64,000 bases of DNA from Methanococcoides methylutens MM1 (GTDB lineage: Archaea > Halobacteriota > Methanosarcinia > Methanosarcinales > Methanosarcinaceae): assembly GCF_000970325.1 (NCBI RefSeq), contig NZ_CP009518.1, positions 1,054,001-1,118,000 on the forward strand, written 5' to 3'. This document shows positions 35,401 to 44,776 of the stretch, piece by piece. Under the pieces are notes generated by a model, which was given only the letters and a program-made list of their open reading frames with translations, ran no database searches and had not been told where the DNA came from. Position 1 is the stretch's first letter. Each line of letters opens with the position of its first letter. The translations under genes were made by a program, and so were the position numbers.

Positions 35401-36060
35401 TCAGTTAAGGTTCGGTCTCTGGTTAGTGACCATATAGACGACACTCTCACAGATATTGCATGCGTGATCTGCAATACGTTCCAGATATCTGAGGACGAAT
35501 ATCAGGTCCACTGCATTTGGAATAAGGATCGCATCATCTATCATCATGTTGACCATCTTTTCCCATGTGGAATAGAACAGTCTGTCCACTTTCTCATCCT
35601 CTGAAGCAGTGGTTTTTGCAAGGTCAGCATCTGCTTCGGCGTAGGCTTTCATAGAATTTTCTATCATGTTCTGTGTGATGGATGCGATGGTGCTGATCTC
35701 GTCTAACGGGATGGTATGTTCACCTTCGATCTTCTTGACAAGTTCTGCGATGTTGACGGCGAAATCACTCATTCTTTCAAGGTCTATTGCGATCTTGTAA
35801 GAAGATGTGATCAGACGGAGATCGCCGGCCATTGGTTGCTGTAGGGCCAGCAGGTGTGCCGTAGCTTTCTCGACATCATATTCGTAGTTGTCAACGGCTG
35901 TATCCATTTCAATGACCTTTTCGGCGAGGTCGACATCAAGGGTTTCCAGTGCTTTTACCGAACTTGTCAGCATTTCCCCGGATACCTTTCCCATCTCTTC
36001 GATCTCAGATCTCAAGTAATCAAGTCTTTCAACGTATCTTTCTCTAACCATTAAGATCAC
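35401..36060 (-). CDS. phoU: Phosphate transport system regulator PhoU
   Basis: 219 residues, all-helical with two PhoU repeats. '[23 protein letters not shown]' region and '[19 protein letters not shown]' are the E/D-x3-D metal-binding signatures of the two halves. It restrains the Pst transporter and phosphate signalling. GTG 36060 overlaps the pstB stop (GTGA); ATG 36051 is an alternative. Last gene of the pst operon. Confidence 0.94.
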   Translation of the reverse strand: MILMVRERYVERLDYLRSEIEEMGKVSGEMLTSSVKALETLDVDLAEKVIEMDTAVDNYEYDVEKATAHLLALQQPMAGDLRLITSSYKIAIDLERMSDFAVNIAELVKKIEGEHTIPLDEISTIASITQNMIENSMKAYAEADADLAKTTASEDEKVDRLFYSTWEKMVNMMIDDAILIPNAVDLIFVLRYLERIADHACNICESVVYMVTNQRPNLN

Positions 36061-36842
36061 CCGAACCTTCCTGTAATGTAATCCTCAGTACTCTTTACCT
36101 GTGGGTTCTCAAATATGTTCTTTGTCTTTCCGAACTCGATAAGTTCTCCGAGCAGGAAGAATGCTGTGTAGTCGGAAATACGGGCTGCCTGCTGCATGTT
36201 GTGTGTTACGATAACAATGGTATAGTCCTTTTTAAGCTCAAGGATAAGGTCCTCGATCTTGGAAGTTGATATTGGGTCTAGGGCACTGCATGGTTCGTCG
36301 AACAGGATAATTTCCGGTTTGACAGCAAGTGTTCTTGCAATACACAACCTCTGCTGCTGTCCTCCACTGAGTGCAAATGCCTGATCTCCAAGCCTCTCCC
36401 GGACTTCGCCCATAAGGGCAGCATCTTCGAGTGCACCATGTACTCTTTCATCGATCTCTGACTTAGGGCAACCGTGTATCTTCGGGCCATAGGCAATATT
36501 ATCGTAGATGGACATTGGGAATGGGTTTGGCTTCTGGAACACCATTCCAACCTTTTTCCTAAGGTCAACGACATCCACATTCTTTTCATAGATGTTTTCG
36601 TCATCGACAAGAACATCTCCTTCTATCCTGCATGATTTCACAAGGTCGTTCATACGGTTCAGGCATCTCAGGAAAGTGGATTTTCCACAACCTGACGGCC
36701 CGATGAGTGCTGTAACGCTCTTCTCAGGTATGTCTATTGAGATATCCTTTAGTGCGTGTTTATCACCATACCAGAGGTTGAGGTCTTTAACATTGATATT
36801 TGTTGTAATTTCTTTTGTTGTCATAAGATCTCTCCGGAACAT
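36057..36842 (-). CDS. pstB: Phosphate ABC transporter ATPase PstB
   Basis: 261 residues. Walker A '[20 protein letters not shown]', Q-loop '[19 protein letters not shown]', signature '[19 protein letters not shown]' and Walker B '[13 protein letters not shown]' are all intact and typical for PstB. It energises phosphate uptake with PstA and PstC. It starts directly behind pstA. Confidence 0.96.
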   Translation of the reverse strand: MFRRDLMTTKEITTNINVKDLNLWYGDKHALKDISIDIPEKSVTALIGPSGCGKSTFLRCLNRMNDLVKSCRIEGDVLVDDENIYEKNVDVVDLRKKVGMVFQKPNPFPMSIYDNIAYGPKIHGCPKSEIDERVHGALEDAALMGEVRERLGDQAFALSGGQQQRLCIARTLAVKPEIILFDEPCSALDPISTSKIEDLILELKKDYTIVIVTHNMQQAARISDYTAFFLLGELIEFGKTKNIFENPQVKSTEDYITGRFG

Positions 36843-37700
36843 TTACCGGTTAAGTTTTTTCCTGTAATGTCTTCTGATCACAACTGCAATACTGTTCATG
36901 AAAACAACAATCAGTAACAGTATCAATGCAGTTCCATACTGGATCGGTCGTGTCTGTGTAATGCTCGTACCTGAGGTCGCCAGTACGAAAAGGTGGTATG
37001 GCAATGCCATGAACTGGGAGAAGACCGAATCAGGTATTCTTGGTAAGAAGTATGCTGCTCCCGTAAGCAGTATAGGTGCTGTCTCGCCTGCAACCCTGCC
37101 GATACTCAGGATTATCCCGGTCATCATTCCGGGAATTGCTGCCGGGAGAATTACCTTCCTTGTGGTCTGCCATTTAGTGACACCAAGTGCCAGGGATGCT
37201 TCCCTGTATTCTTGCGGGACTGTCATCAGTGCTTCCTTACTTGCACGGATTATCACGGGTAGGATAAGCAGTGCAAGTGTCAGTGATGCTGACAGGAGGG
37301 ATGCTCCGAATCCAAAATACTTGACGAACAATGCCAGTCCGAAAAGACCGAATACTACTGATGGTGTACCTGCAAGGTTATTGATAGCCATTTCAATTGT
37401 CCATGAAATACGTCCCGGAGTTGAGTATTCGTTCAGATATACTGCTGAGAGTATGCCAAGAGGGATGGCAAATGCCATTGAGAGCCCGATAAGCATTAGA
37501 CTTCCCATGATTGCCGGATAGATACCTCCTTGTGTCATCCTTTTCATCGGCATCTGGGTTATGAAATCAAGGCTTAGCACGCTGTAACCGTTCACTGTGA
37601 TGTAGATCACAAGGATCGATACGAAGGCAAGTACAACTGCCATGGAGAGCTTCAGCGTGGCAAATGCCAGCTTTTCAGACGTTTTTGCTCCAAAGAACAT
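36843..37700 (-). CDS. pstA: Phosphate ABC transporter permease PstA
   Basis: 285 residues, six membrane helices. 'MTVPQEYREASLALGVTKWQ' is the EAA loop, and 'NLAGTPSVVFGLFGLALF' the conserved helix of PstA. The stop overlaps no gene, but pstB begins at the next base; the start overlaps the last base of pstC. Confidence 0.95.
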   Translation of the reverse strand: MFFGAKTSEKLAFATLKLSMAVVLAFVSILVIYITVNGYSVLSLDFITQMPMKRMTQGGIYPAIMGSLMLIGLSMAFAIPLGILSAVYLNEYSTPGRISWTIEMAINNLAGTPSVVFGLFGLALFVKYFGFGASLLSASLTLALLILPVIIRASKEALMTVPQEYREASLALGVTKWQTTRKVILPAAIPGMMTGIILSIGRVAGETAPILLTGAAYFLPRIPDSVFSQFMALPYHLFVLATSGTSITQTRPIQYGTALILLLIVVFMNSIAVVIRRHYRKKLNR

Positions 37701-38593
37701 TATGCTGCCTCCTTAAGTCTGTATTTCTTTTTGACGCTGTCAGCGATAAGATTGATGATGAATGTGATTATGAAAAGTACTGAACCAACTGCGAACAGTG
37801 CATGGAAATGGTCGCTTCCCTGTGGAACTTCTCCCATTTCAAGCGCAATGGTTGCGGTCATGGTCCTTACCGGATCGAAAAGTCCTTCCGGAACTCCTGG
37901 TATGATGGCAGTGTTTCCTGTAACCATCATAACTGTCATGGTCTCTCCGATAGCCCTTCCTATACCAAGCATGACTGCTGCGGATATTCCTGACAATGCT
38001 GCCGGCAGTACTACCCTGTAGATTGTCTGCCACTTTGTGCTTCCAAGTGCAAGGGATCCTTCCTTTAGTGCGGTTGGGACTGAATTGATAGCATCCTCTG
38101 ATACTGAGATTATAGTAGGAAGTGCCATCATTCCAAGCATAATGGAACCAGCTAGTGCTGTTTGTCCTGTAGGGAGGTCTAACATATCCTGCAGTAATGG
38201 AACTACAATAACAAGACCAAAGAAACCGTAAACGACTGAAGGTATGCCTGCAAGTATCTCTACGAAGGGCTTGATAATTTGTGCTACTCTGGGATCTGCA
38301 AGTTCAGATATATAGACCGCTGCAGCAATTCCGAGAGGTACTGAAAGAATTATAGCACCTGCTGTTACGATCAGTGATCCTGTCAATAGTGGCAATAGTC
38401 CAAACTTTGCCGGTGATGATGATGGATACCATGAACTTCCGGTAATAAATGAAAAGAGAGAATAATCACCGAATAAAAGATATCCTTCTCTGAAAAGGAA
38501 AAAACAAAGAAGGAATAAGGCTACGACTGTAACCCCACTTACTATTAAGAGAGTGGACTCAATTGCTTTTTCCTTCTTTCTTCTATGCAACAT
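37700..38593 (-). CDS. pstC: Phosphate ABC transporter permease PstC
   Basis: 297 residues, six helices. 'LAGIPSVVYGFFGLVIVVPL' region and the EAA loop 'VPTALKEGSLALGSTKWQTI' identify PstC. It starts 34 bases after pstS on the - strand. Confidence 0.95.
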   Translation of the reverse strand: MLHRRKKEKAIESTLLIVSGVTVVALFLLCFFLFREGYLLFGDYSLFSFITGSSWYPSSSPAKFGLLPLLTGSLIVTAGAIILSVPLGIAAAVYISELADPRVAQIIKPFVEILAGIPSVVYGFFGLVIVVPLLQDMLDLPTGQTALAGSIMLGMMALPTIISVSEDAINSVPTALKEGSLALGSTKWQTIYRVVLPAALSGISAAVMLGIGRAIGETMTVMMVTGNTAIIPGVPEGLFDPVRTMTATIALEMGEVPQGSDHFHALFAVGSVLFIITFIINLIADSVKKKYRLKEAA

Positions 38594-38627
38594 AGTTCAT
38601 CCTGTCCCCTGAAGGACCTTAAAAGAA

Positions 38628-39497
38628 TTAAGCAGGGAAGTACCCTACTTCAAAGATTGTTTCTTCTCCGGTCTCGCTTGAGATGAACTCAATGAACTCA
38701 AGTGCAAGGCCTTCTGGCTCACCATCGGTGTAGAAGTAAAGTGGTCTTGCAAGTGGGTATGTACCTGCGAGAATGTTCTCGGATGTTGGCTCTTCAGCAC
38801 CATTTCCACCGTCTACTGCAAGTGGCTTTGTTGTTCCATCAAGGTAAGCAACACCTACATATCCGATAGCGTTAGGGTTCTGTGATACTGTTTGGATGAT
38901 AGCTCCGGTTGACGGGTTGATAAGTGCGTCAGCCCTGTATTCCTCTCCATCCATTACTTCGTCTTTGAAGTACTCGTAGGTACCGGAACTGCTGTCACGT
39001 GAGAGTACGACAATTTCCCTGTCTTCGCCGCCAACTTCATTCCAGTTGGAAATATCTCCTACATAAATTGCCTTGAGCTGTTCGTAGGTAAGTTCAGATA
39101 CTGGGTTCTCAGGGCTTACAACAACTGAGATTCCATCCCATGCAATTGTGTGCTGGATCGGATCGATACCATTAGCATGAGCATTTTCGATCTCTGCTTC
39201 TTTCATTTCCCTTGATGCCATGGCGATGTCAACTTCACCGTCAATAAGTGCTGCAATACCGACACCGGATCCACCTCCAATGATAGATACAGCCTTGTCA
39301 GGGTTTTCGATCATGAAAACTTCGGCTTCTCCCTGAGCAAGTGGAAGAACGGTATCTGATCCTTTGATCTGAATTGACTGCATTTCATCTGCACCGTGGT
39401 CTGCAGCATCATCGTTACCAACACAACCTGCTCCGAAAAGAGCAAGTGATGTGACCAGCAAAAGCGTGATCATATATGACATTGATTTCTTGAACAT
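38628..39497 (-). CDS. pstS: Phosphate-binding lipoprotein PstS
   Basis: 289 residues. Signal peptide ends with lipobox 'LFGAGCVGNDD'. Phosphate is held by 'IKGSDTVLPLAQGEAEVF' (Ser-Asp-Thr), 'IIGGGSGVGIAALIDGEVD' and 'VLSRDSSSGTYEYF'. It follows the short archaeal PstS pattern. First gene of pstSCAB-phoU, behind an AT-rich regulatory region. Confidence 0.95.
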   Translation of the reverse strand: MFKKSMSYMITLLLVTSLALFGAGCVGNDDAADHGADEMQSIQIKGSDTVLPLAQGEAEVFMIENPDKAVSIIGGGSGVGIAALIDGEVDIAMASREMKEAEIENAHANGIDPIQHTIAWDGISVVVSPENPVSELTYEQLKAIYVGDISNWNEVGGEDREIVVLSRDSSSGTYEYFKDEVMDGEEYRADALINPSTGAIIQTVSQNPNAIGYVGVAYLDGTTKPLAVDGGNGAEEPTSENILAGTYPLARPLYFYTDGEPEGLALEFIEFISSETGEETIFEVGYFPA

Positions 39498-39837
39498 TGG
39501 TTTTTCACCTTATTGATCTAAAGTGGCTTTTTTATTGCAGGTCTGAATTATGATCTCCTGATCTGCAAGTTGGAAGATAAGGTGAATTGTATATAGACAT
39601 TCGCTGTATATTCTATATCTCTCTATATACTACTAAATATGCTCTATATTGATATATATTTTATATATTTGCTAGCGCATAGCTTGCTTTTTGTGAAGAA
39701 TACTGGATAATGAAGGGTTAGAAATTAAAATTAAAGCTAAAACGAGAAAGAACAGTTTTATAACACATAAAAAAGTAAATCCAAGCACTAAGTTCAGCGT
39801 GAAATAACACCACAATTCTCAGAAGGGGGCTCCATCG
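39498..39837. promoter_or_regulatory. AT-rich control region between pstS and pyrC
   Basis: No gene. Between about 39587 and 39670 there are repeated CTATAT/TATATA words (TGTATATAG, TGTATATTC, CTCTATATAC, GCTCTATATTG) on a roughly 17-22 base spacing. They are candidates for the TATA box and phosphate-response sites of pstS on the - strand. The pyrC ATG on the + strand has GAAGGGGGC before it. Confidence 0.45.
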
Positions 39838-41208
39838 ATGACTGATATCCTTATTAAGAACACAAAGGTCTTCTACAACAACTTTTTGCAGCCAGGCGAA
39901 ATACTGATCAATAATGGAAAGATCGAGCGCATTGCAAAGGATCTCAGTGGATCTGACCCTGATCTCCTGATCGATGCCAAAGGAGCGCTTACAATACCTG
40001 CCGGCATAGATGCTCATGTGCACTTCAGGGAACCTGGTATGACACAGAAAGAAGACTGGCACACAGGTTCCTGCTCGGCAGCAGCAGGTGGTATTACTAC
40101 TGTGGTCGAGCATCCAAACACTATTCCACCAACGGTGGACAAGTCATCTTTCAAGGAAAAGCTGAAGCTGGCAAAGCGCAAATCTGTAATTGATTTTGGA
40201 ATCAATGGCGGTGTGACGCAGAACCTTGAATCCCTTTCACTGCTCTGGGAGCTTGGTGTTACCTCATTTGGTGAGATCTTCATGGCGGAGTCCACAGGTG
40301 GGCTGAATATCTGTGAAGAGGATTTCGCAGAGGCAATGGGGATCATCAAGGAGCTTGATGCAGTGGCCTGTATCCATGCAGAGGATGAGAATCTGCGCCT
40401 GGAGAATGAAAAGTTACTCAAGAAGGACCTTTCACCTTCATCACACTCACGTATTCGATCAAACCTTTGTGAAGGATATGCCGTGGAGAAAGCCCTTGAA
40501 GTTATTGCAGAGAAAGGAACAAGGTCCCACTTCTGTCACATTAGCACTCTTGAGGCTATCGGGCAGATCCGCAAGGAAAGATATGTGGCAGCATCAGAAA
40601 ATCGTGCACATACTGTAACCTGTGAGGTCGCTCCTCACCACCTGTTCTTATCCACAAGAGACTGGGACCGGCTGGGTACCTTTGGAAAGATGAACCCTCC
40701 ACTGCGTGATCGCAGGAACGTTAAAGCAGTTATGAATGCCGTCAATGACGGTACTGTGAGTTCCATAGCCTCAGACCATGCTCCGCATACGGAATTTGAT
40801 AAGGACCTTGACATCAGAAGTGCGCCATCAGGAGTGCCTGGTGTGGAAACATTGATGCCTTTGATGTTGATGGCTGTCAAGAAGAACATTCTTCCCATTG
40901 GCAGGATGATCGAAGTTACGAGCAGGAACCCTGCACATATATTCGGTCTTGATACACGTCACTCAAAGGGAGTTTTTGCTGAAGGCTATGATGCAGACCT
41001 GATCATTGTGGACACACGCAATGCAACCACTATAAAGGCTGACAGGCTTCACAGTAAGGCCGGATGGTCACCCTTTGAAGGCATGGATGCTATCTTCCCG
41101 GAGATAACGATAGCAAGGGGAGAAGTAATCTGGGAGGAGGAAGTCCTTGCTGAGAAAGGCAGGGGTAAGTTCCTTGAAGGTCAGGGCTATCCTGAAGAAG
41201 AGGACTGA
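39838..41208 (+). CDS. pyrC: Dihydroorotase
   Basis: 456 residues, type I amidohydrolase that closes carbamoyl-aspartate to dihydroorotate in pyrimidine synthesis. Metal ligands are 'DAHVHFREPGMTQKEDW' (HxH), His in 'SHFCHISTLEAI', 'CEVAPHHLFL' and Asp in 'IASDHAPHTEFDK'. 'AVACIHAEDENLR' fits the lid region. Length is usual for archaeal PyrC. Other pyr genes are not in the window. Confidence 0.93.
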   Translation: MTDILIKNTKVFYNNFLQPGEILINNGKIERIAKDLSGSDPDLLIDAKGALTIPAGIDAHVHFREPGMTQKEDWHTGSCSAAAGGITTVVEHPNTIPPTVDKSSFKEKLKLAKRKSVIDFGINGGVTQNLESLSLLWELGVTSFGEIFMAESTGGLNICEEDFAEAMGIIKELDAVACIHAEDENLRLENEKLLKKDLSPSSHSRIRSNLCEGYAVEKALEVIAEKGTRSHFCHISTLEAIGQIRKERYVAASENRAHTVTCEVAPHHLFLSTRDWDRLGTFGKMNPPLRDRRNVKAVMNAVNDGTVSSIASDHAPHTEFDKDLDIRSAPSGVPGVETLMPLMLMAVKKNILPIGRMIEVTSRNPAHIFGLDTRHSKGVFAEGYDADLIIVDTRNATTIKADRLHSKAGWSPFEGMDAIFPEITIARGEVIWEEEVLAEKGRGKFLEGQGYPEEED

Positions 41209-41252
41209 TGGACATAATGTTAATATCTGTGAACACAGCGGAAGTAAGCCTT

Positions 41253-41258
41253 ATATAC
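41253..41258 (+). promoter_or_regulatory. TATA box of the KaiC-like gene
   Basis: TATATA within CTTATATACT lies 27 bases before ATG 41280, so the transcript is probably leaderless; no Shine-Dalgarno is seen. Confidence 0.6.
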
Positions 41259-41279
41259 TGAGTGTCTTAATCTACTTTT

Positions 41280-42182
41280 ATGGCACGAAACAAGTTCCCT
41301 GTTCACACAACATTAAGTTCTGACGCTGTTAAGATACTTGAAAGGTATGAAAAGGAACTTGGAGCCAAGAACCTTGTACTTGAAAAGGCGCTGATGTCCC
41401 TTGACAGTAGCAAGTTCAAATCCAAGATCGATACGAACAATATAGACAAAGCTATTAAAAGGATCAATACCGGTGTAGCAGGTCTTGACGACATGCTCGA
41501 AGGCGGGGTTCCCGAGGGATTCTCTGTTGTAGTCACCGGTCCGCCGGGAACAGGTAAGACCACGCTTTGCATGCAGTTCCTGATGGAAGGTGTCAGGAAC
41601 GATGAGAAATGCCTCTTTTTCTCCTTTGAAGAAAGGATACAGCAACTGATACAGCATTTCATGCGTTTTGGCTGGGATATCGGCAAACACATTGATGATG
41701 GCTACCTTGAGATATTTGGGATGTCACCACTGTCATTTGAAGAGATCGGCGAGATCATTGATGCATACAAGCCAAAGAGGATCGTTTTTGATTCCCTGAA
41801 CATGGTTACCGATCCGTCAGAGTTCAGGAAATCCCTGTCGTGGCGTACATTGCATAAGCAGCTTAAGGCAAAGAACATCACTTCATTCCTTATTACTGAA
41901 AAAGAGCATGGTATTGAGACAAAGTCATATGATACATATGATTTCCTGGGTGATGGTATTATCTTCCTTGACCAGATTCAGGCAAATGAGGTGGAGCCAA
42001 ACCTTACACCTGTGATGGCTGTCCGGAAGATGAGAGCTACACGCGTGGATACTTCGCCACAGCCTTTCAGATTCACTGACAAGGGTATTTCAAAGTACAG
42101 GACGGTAAACCTGACAGCCAGCAAACTTCAGGAAAGAATGAACATGCACCATAGTGCATCTTCACATGAACCAGGATATTAA
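41280..42182 (+). CDS. KaiC/RecA-superfamily ATPase with N-terminal ribbon-helix-helix-like segment
   Basis: 300 residues. Walker A 'VVTGPPGTGKTTLCMQFL', the glutamate pair 'FFSFEERIQQLIQHF' and Walker B-like 'RIVFDSLNMVTD' identify a single KaiC-like (RadA-related) domain. Residues 1-45 before it ('KFPVHTTLSSDAVKILERY') resemble a short ribbon-helix-helix DNA-binding unit. Archaeal single-domain KaiC proteins often act in signalling or motility; this one is not near archaellum genes. Its 3' end overlaps the converging DUF1614 gene by 21 bases. Confidence 0.83.
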   Translation: MARNKFPVHTTLSSDAVKILERYEKELGAKNLVLEKALMSLDSSKFKSKIDTNNIDKAIKRINTGVAGLDDMLEGGVPEGFSVVVTGPPGTGKTTLCMQFLMEGVRNDEKCLFFSFEERIQQLIQHFMRFGWDIGKHIDDGYLEIFGMSPLSFEEIGEIIDAYKPKRIVFDSLNMVTDPSEFRKSLSWRTLHKQLKAKNITSFLITEKEHGIETKSYDTYDFLGDGIIFLDQIQANEVEPNLTPVMAVRKMRATRVDTSPQPFRFTDKGISKYRTVNLTASKLQERMNMHHSASSHEPGY

Positions 42183-42821
42183 AGTTGCAACAACGGTTGT
42201 TACATAAATTGCCTTAAAGCTTCCAACCCCGCCAAGGTTGATGAAAGCACTTCCATTATTTTCCCTGTCCACCATAAGGAGACCTGTGAGGTTTCCTAGA
42301 AGGATTCCTCCAATACCGGCTACGAAGGTCACAGCCGCAGCGTTCTCAGGTGCGAATATTAATGCGAAGGGAACTGCTATCAGTCCTATGTAATCAGGCA
42401 TGACCACGCCGATACCATTGACAAAATCTGAGAGTAGCGTTGCAGCTACAATCATGATCAGCATGATCTCAAGTCCGACGAAATCAGGTTGGAATACGAT
42501 GAGGAACAGCATCATAATAAAAGGAATTATGAACCCGCCAAGGTTGAGGGTTACAACTGTATTGAATGCCAGTTTCATGCTGGATGAGACGTCCTTTACA
42601 AGAGGCACGGAATATATCTCTTCCAGTATCATTGCATCCCTCTCAAGGGTTTGTGGTTTCCTTGACTTGAAAGAGCTTACAGGTATCTCAATGTTAGCGC
42701 CAACAAGCATGAGAACAAGCAGGATGAACAACGGATAAGAGGGTATTATCCCCAGTGATAGTTCCTACTGGAAGAACAGGACCGCCATGGGTATAAGCAT
42801 TATTCCAAAGATCAAAAACAT
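42162..42821 (-). CDS. DUF1614-like membrane protein interrupted by in-frame UAG (putative pyrrolysine)
   Basis: Reading from ATG 42821 gives MFLIFGIMLIPMAVLFFQ, then TAG, then ELSLGIIPSYPLFILL and so on in the same frame to TAA, 219 residues if UAG is read. The part before the TAG is a good membrane helix of the kind DUF1614 proteins have at their N-terminus, and the part after continues the family (about five more helices, 'VMPDYIGLIAVPFALIFAP', 'AGIGGILLGNLTGLLMVD'). A TATA box stands 24 bases before the ATG. In Methanosarcinaceae UAG is decoded as pyrrolysine. The alternative is a pseudogene, or a shorter protein starting at TTG 42731. Confidence 0.7.
42765..42767 (-). other. In-frame UAG codon
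   Basis: TAG on the - strand, codon 19 of the DUF1614-like gene. Frame is the same on both sides, so there is no frameshift at the site. Confidence 0.85.
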
Positions 42822-42837
42822 CCGAATTTCTGATTTA

Positions 42838-42845
42838 TTTATATA
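42838..42845 (-). promoter_or_regulatory. TATA box of the DUF1614-like gene
   Basis: TATATAAA on the - strand, 24 bases before ATG 42821. This spacing would place the RNA start at the ATG (leaderless). It supports transcription of the full frame including the UAG. Confidence 0.55.
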
Positions 42846-42970
42846 GCCTCTCATTGTTCTCATTAACAAGAGCTCGTTTTTAGTTATTAAATATTTCTAA
42901 TGAAGATCGAATTGAGAGGCTGAAAAGCTAGGGGATTAAAGCTTACAATCCGGTCAAGGATCAGTAAGCT

Positions 42971-43570
42971 TCAAAATTCTGCCGGCAGATCGATGGCATC
43001 GTTAGGACATTTCTCATAACAATTTCCACATTCCAGACAGATGGAACTATCGATGCTATAGATATTTCCTTCACTGATGGCACCCGTCGGGCATGAACCC
43101 TTGCAAATGCCACATGCGATGCAGTTCTCATTGATCCTGTATCCACTCTCTACAACCTCAGCACCGCCGAAAGCAAATCTTTCACGTTTTGGCGGTACAA
43201 TGGAAAGATCAAAAACTTCCCCGATGCCTTTTGGGAGGCAGAATACATCAAGGATTTCTCTTGTATCTCCAGGATATATGTGGTTCATTACAGGATTTGC
43301 TTCGAATATCCTTTCAAGAAGAGCTCTGTCAACAAATTCTATCTTTCCTTTTACCCTGACAGTGACGTAATTCTCATCCATTGCCACTATGGCAATTTCT
43401 GGATTTTCCTTTAGTTGTTTGTAGTACGGTTTTCCCCTGGCAGTTAAAAAATAGAGTTTGTCATCTTCATGCAACATCACATCAGCTATCCTTACTGCCG
43501 GAGTTCCATTATTTACGGTTGCAACCGAGACTGATTTGATATTTCTCAAGAATTCAAGTGGATCTTCCAT
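42971..43570 (-). CDS. Pyridoxamine-phosphate-oxidase-like flavoprotein fused to 2[4Fe-4S] ferredoxin
   Basis: 199 residues. Residues 1-125 form a split-barrel FMN-binding domain ('VSVATVNNGTPAVRIADVM', 'LYFLTARGKPYYKQLKENP'), and residues 145-199 are a bacterial-type ferredoxin with 'CIACGICKGSCPTGAI' and 'CLECGNCYEKCPNDAI'. It should pass electrons between ferredoxin clusters and a flavin. It sits 27 bases behind the HxlR regulator on the same strand, which probably controls it. Confidence 0.88.
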   Translation of the reverse strand: MEDPLEFLRNIKSVSVATVNNGTPAVRIADVMLHEDDKLYFLTARGKPYYKQLKENPEIAIVAMDENYVTVRVKGKIEFVDRALLERIFEANPVMNHIYPGDTREILDVFCLPKGIGEVFDLSIVPPKRERFAFGGAEVVESGYRINENCIACGICKGSCPTGAISEGNIYSIDSSICLECGNCYEKCPNDAIDLPAEF

Positions 43571-43597
43571 GGTATCCCTCGCTGATTTGATCTTTAT

Positions 43598-43969
43598 TTA
43601 TTCTTCCTGTCCAAGTGTACACTGTCTTCCCAGATACTCACTACCCCAGTCGCAAAGTGCTTCGAGTATAGGAGCAACGGTCCAACCGAATTCTGTTAGT
43701 GAATATTCGACCTTTGGAGGGATCTCCGGATACATTTTCCGGTTTACCAGTCCATCTTCTTCAAGCTCTCGCAGCTGTTTTGTCAGCATTCTGGGGGAAA
43801 CACCATGGAGATTCTGCTGTAGTTTGTTATAACGTATAACATCGACTTCTTTTAGCTGCCAGAGGATCAAAGGTTTCCATTTTCCCCCGATGACATCAAG
43901 GGTCGCTTCCACAGGGCAGTGGTATTCCTTGTTGTTCCTGATGTTGATATGTTTCTTATCGATTGCCAT
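43598..43969 (-). CDS. HxlR-family transcriptional regulator
   Basis: 123 residues. Cys18 in 'KEYHCPVEATLDVIGGKWK' is at the position used for redox sensing in several HxlR proteins. The winged helix is 'RYNKLQQNLHGVSPRMLTKQ' followed by 'LRELEEDGLVNRKMY'. It is divergent from the Isf-like gene and upstream of the flavin-ferredoxin gene, so it may regulate both. Two palindromes lie in front of it. Confidence 0.88.
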   Translation of the reverse strand: MAIDKKHINIRNNKEYHCPVEATLDVIGGKWKPLILWQLKEVDVIRYNKLQQNLHGVSPRMLTKQLRELEEDGLVNRKMYPEIPPKVEYSLTEFGWTVAPILEALCDWGSEYLGRQCTLGQEE

Positions 43970-43980
43970 GATTTACACCT

Positions 43981-43990
43981 AAGTATACTT
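43981..43990. promoter_or_regulatory. Palindrome AAGTATACTT before hxlR
   Basis: Perfect 10-bp palindrome 11 bases upstream of the hxlR start. Candidate operator for autoregulation. Confidence 0.4.
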
Positions 43991-44019
43991 TTTGTTAGTG
44001 GCTATGTATAATGTCTGTA

Positions 44020-44037
44020 TGATGTTTATGTACATCA
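44020..44037. promoter_or_regulatory. Palindrome between hxlR and isf-like gene
   Basis: TGATGT-N6-ACATCA in the middle of the divergent promoter region. Candidate HxlR site acting on both genes. Confidence 0.4.
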
Positions 44038-44105
44038 GTATCTATTTGATAGTATTTAACACAATTTGTTGGATTTGAACTATTCAGAATATGGAAGGAA
44101 TTATA

Positions 44106-44681
44106 ATGAAAGTAGTAGCAATTAATGGAAGCCCCAGAAAAGACGGAAACACAGCAAAGCTCATAGGACATGTATTTTCAGAGCTTGAGAAAGAAGGAAT
44201 AGAGACAGAAATGATCCAGCTTGGTGGCAAACCTGTCAGAGGATGTACTGCCTGTATGAAGTGTTGGGAGAACAAGGACAAAAGCTGTGTCATCAAGAAC
44301 GACATGATCAATGAGTGCATTGAAAAGATGTCTGAGGCTGACGGTATCATTATTGGATCTCCTACATACTTTGCGGATCTCAATACAGAAACTAAAGCTC
44401 TGATCGACAGGTCTGGTTTTGTTTCTCTTGCAAATGATGTACTTTTCAAGCGCAAGGTTGGAGCAGCTGTTGTAGCTGTCAGGAGAGCAGGTGCAATTCA
44501 TGCATTTGATTCTATCAATCACCTCTTTGCGATAAACCAGATGGTTATTCCGGGATCAAGCTACTGGAACCTGGGTATCGGGCTTGCACCGGGAGAAGTT
44601 GAATCCGATGAGGAAGGGATCCAGACCATGAAAAATCTTGGTCAGAACATGGCATGGTTGTTGAAGAAAATTCAGGAATGA
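44106..44681 (+). CDS. Iron-sulfur flavoprotein (Isf-like), second
   Basis: 191 residues from ATG 44106 (AAGGAATT upstream). FMN loop '[19 protein letters not shown]', then '[15 protein letters not shown]', C-x2-C-x2-C-x7-C, the compact Isf cluster motif. '[20 protein letters not shown]' and '[15 protein letters not shown]' complete the flavodoxin fold. Divergent from hxlR, with which it shares a control region. Has its own strong terminator. Likely oxidative-stress related. Confidence 0.88.
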   Translation: MKVVAINGSPRKDGNTAKLIGHVFSELEKEGIETEMIQLGGKPVRGCTACMKCWENKDKSCVIKNDMINECIEKMSEADGIIIGSPTYFADLNTETKALIDRSGFVSLANDVLFKRKVGAAVVAVRRAGAIHAFDSINHLFAINQMVIPGSSYWNLGIGLAPGEVESDEEGIQTMKNLGQNMAWLLKKIQE

Positions 44682-44701
44682 AGGATGGGAATCGGATTTC
44701 T

Positions 44702-44733
44702 GCCACCATCTTAATGGTGGCTTTCTTTTTTTA
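44702..44733 (+). terminator. Terminator after second isf-like gene
   Basis: Perfect 8-bp stem GCCACCAT/ATGGTGGC with a 4-base loop, then TTTCTTTTTTTA. Confidence 0.85.
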
Positions 44734-44776
44734 TGTTTCTTTAATCTTGAAGAAGTGATCCGGGTTATGCAAAAAA

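Noticed and set aside
42731-42821. Frameshift as an explanation for the short DUF1614 frame
   Set aside because: The helix-coding part before the TAG and the rest are in the same frame, so a single-base indel is not needed; only the TAG separates them.
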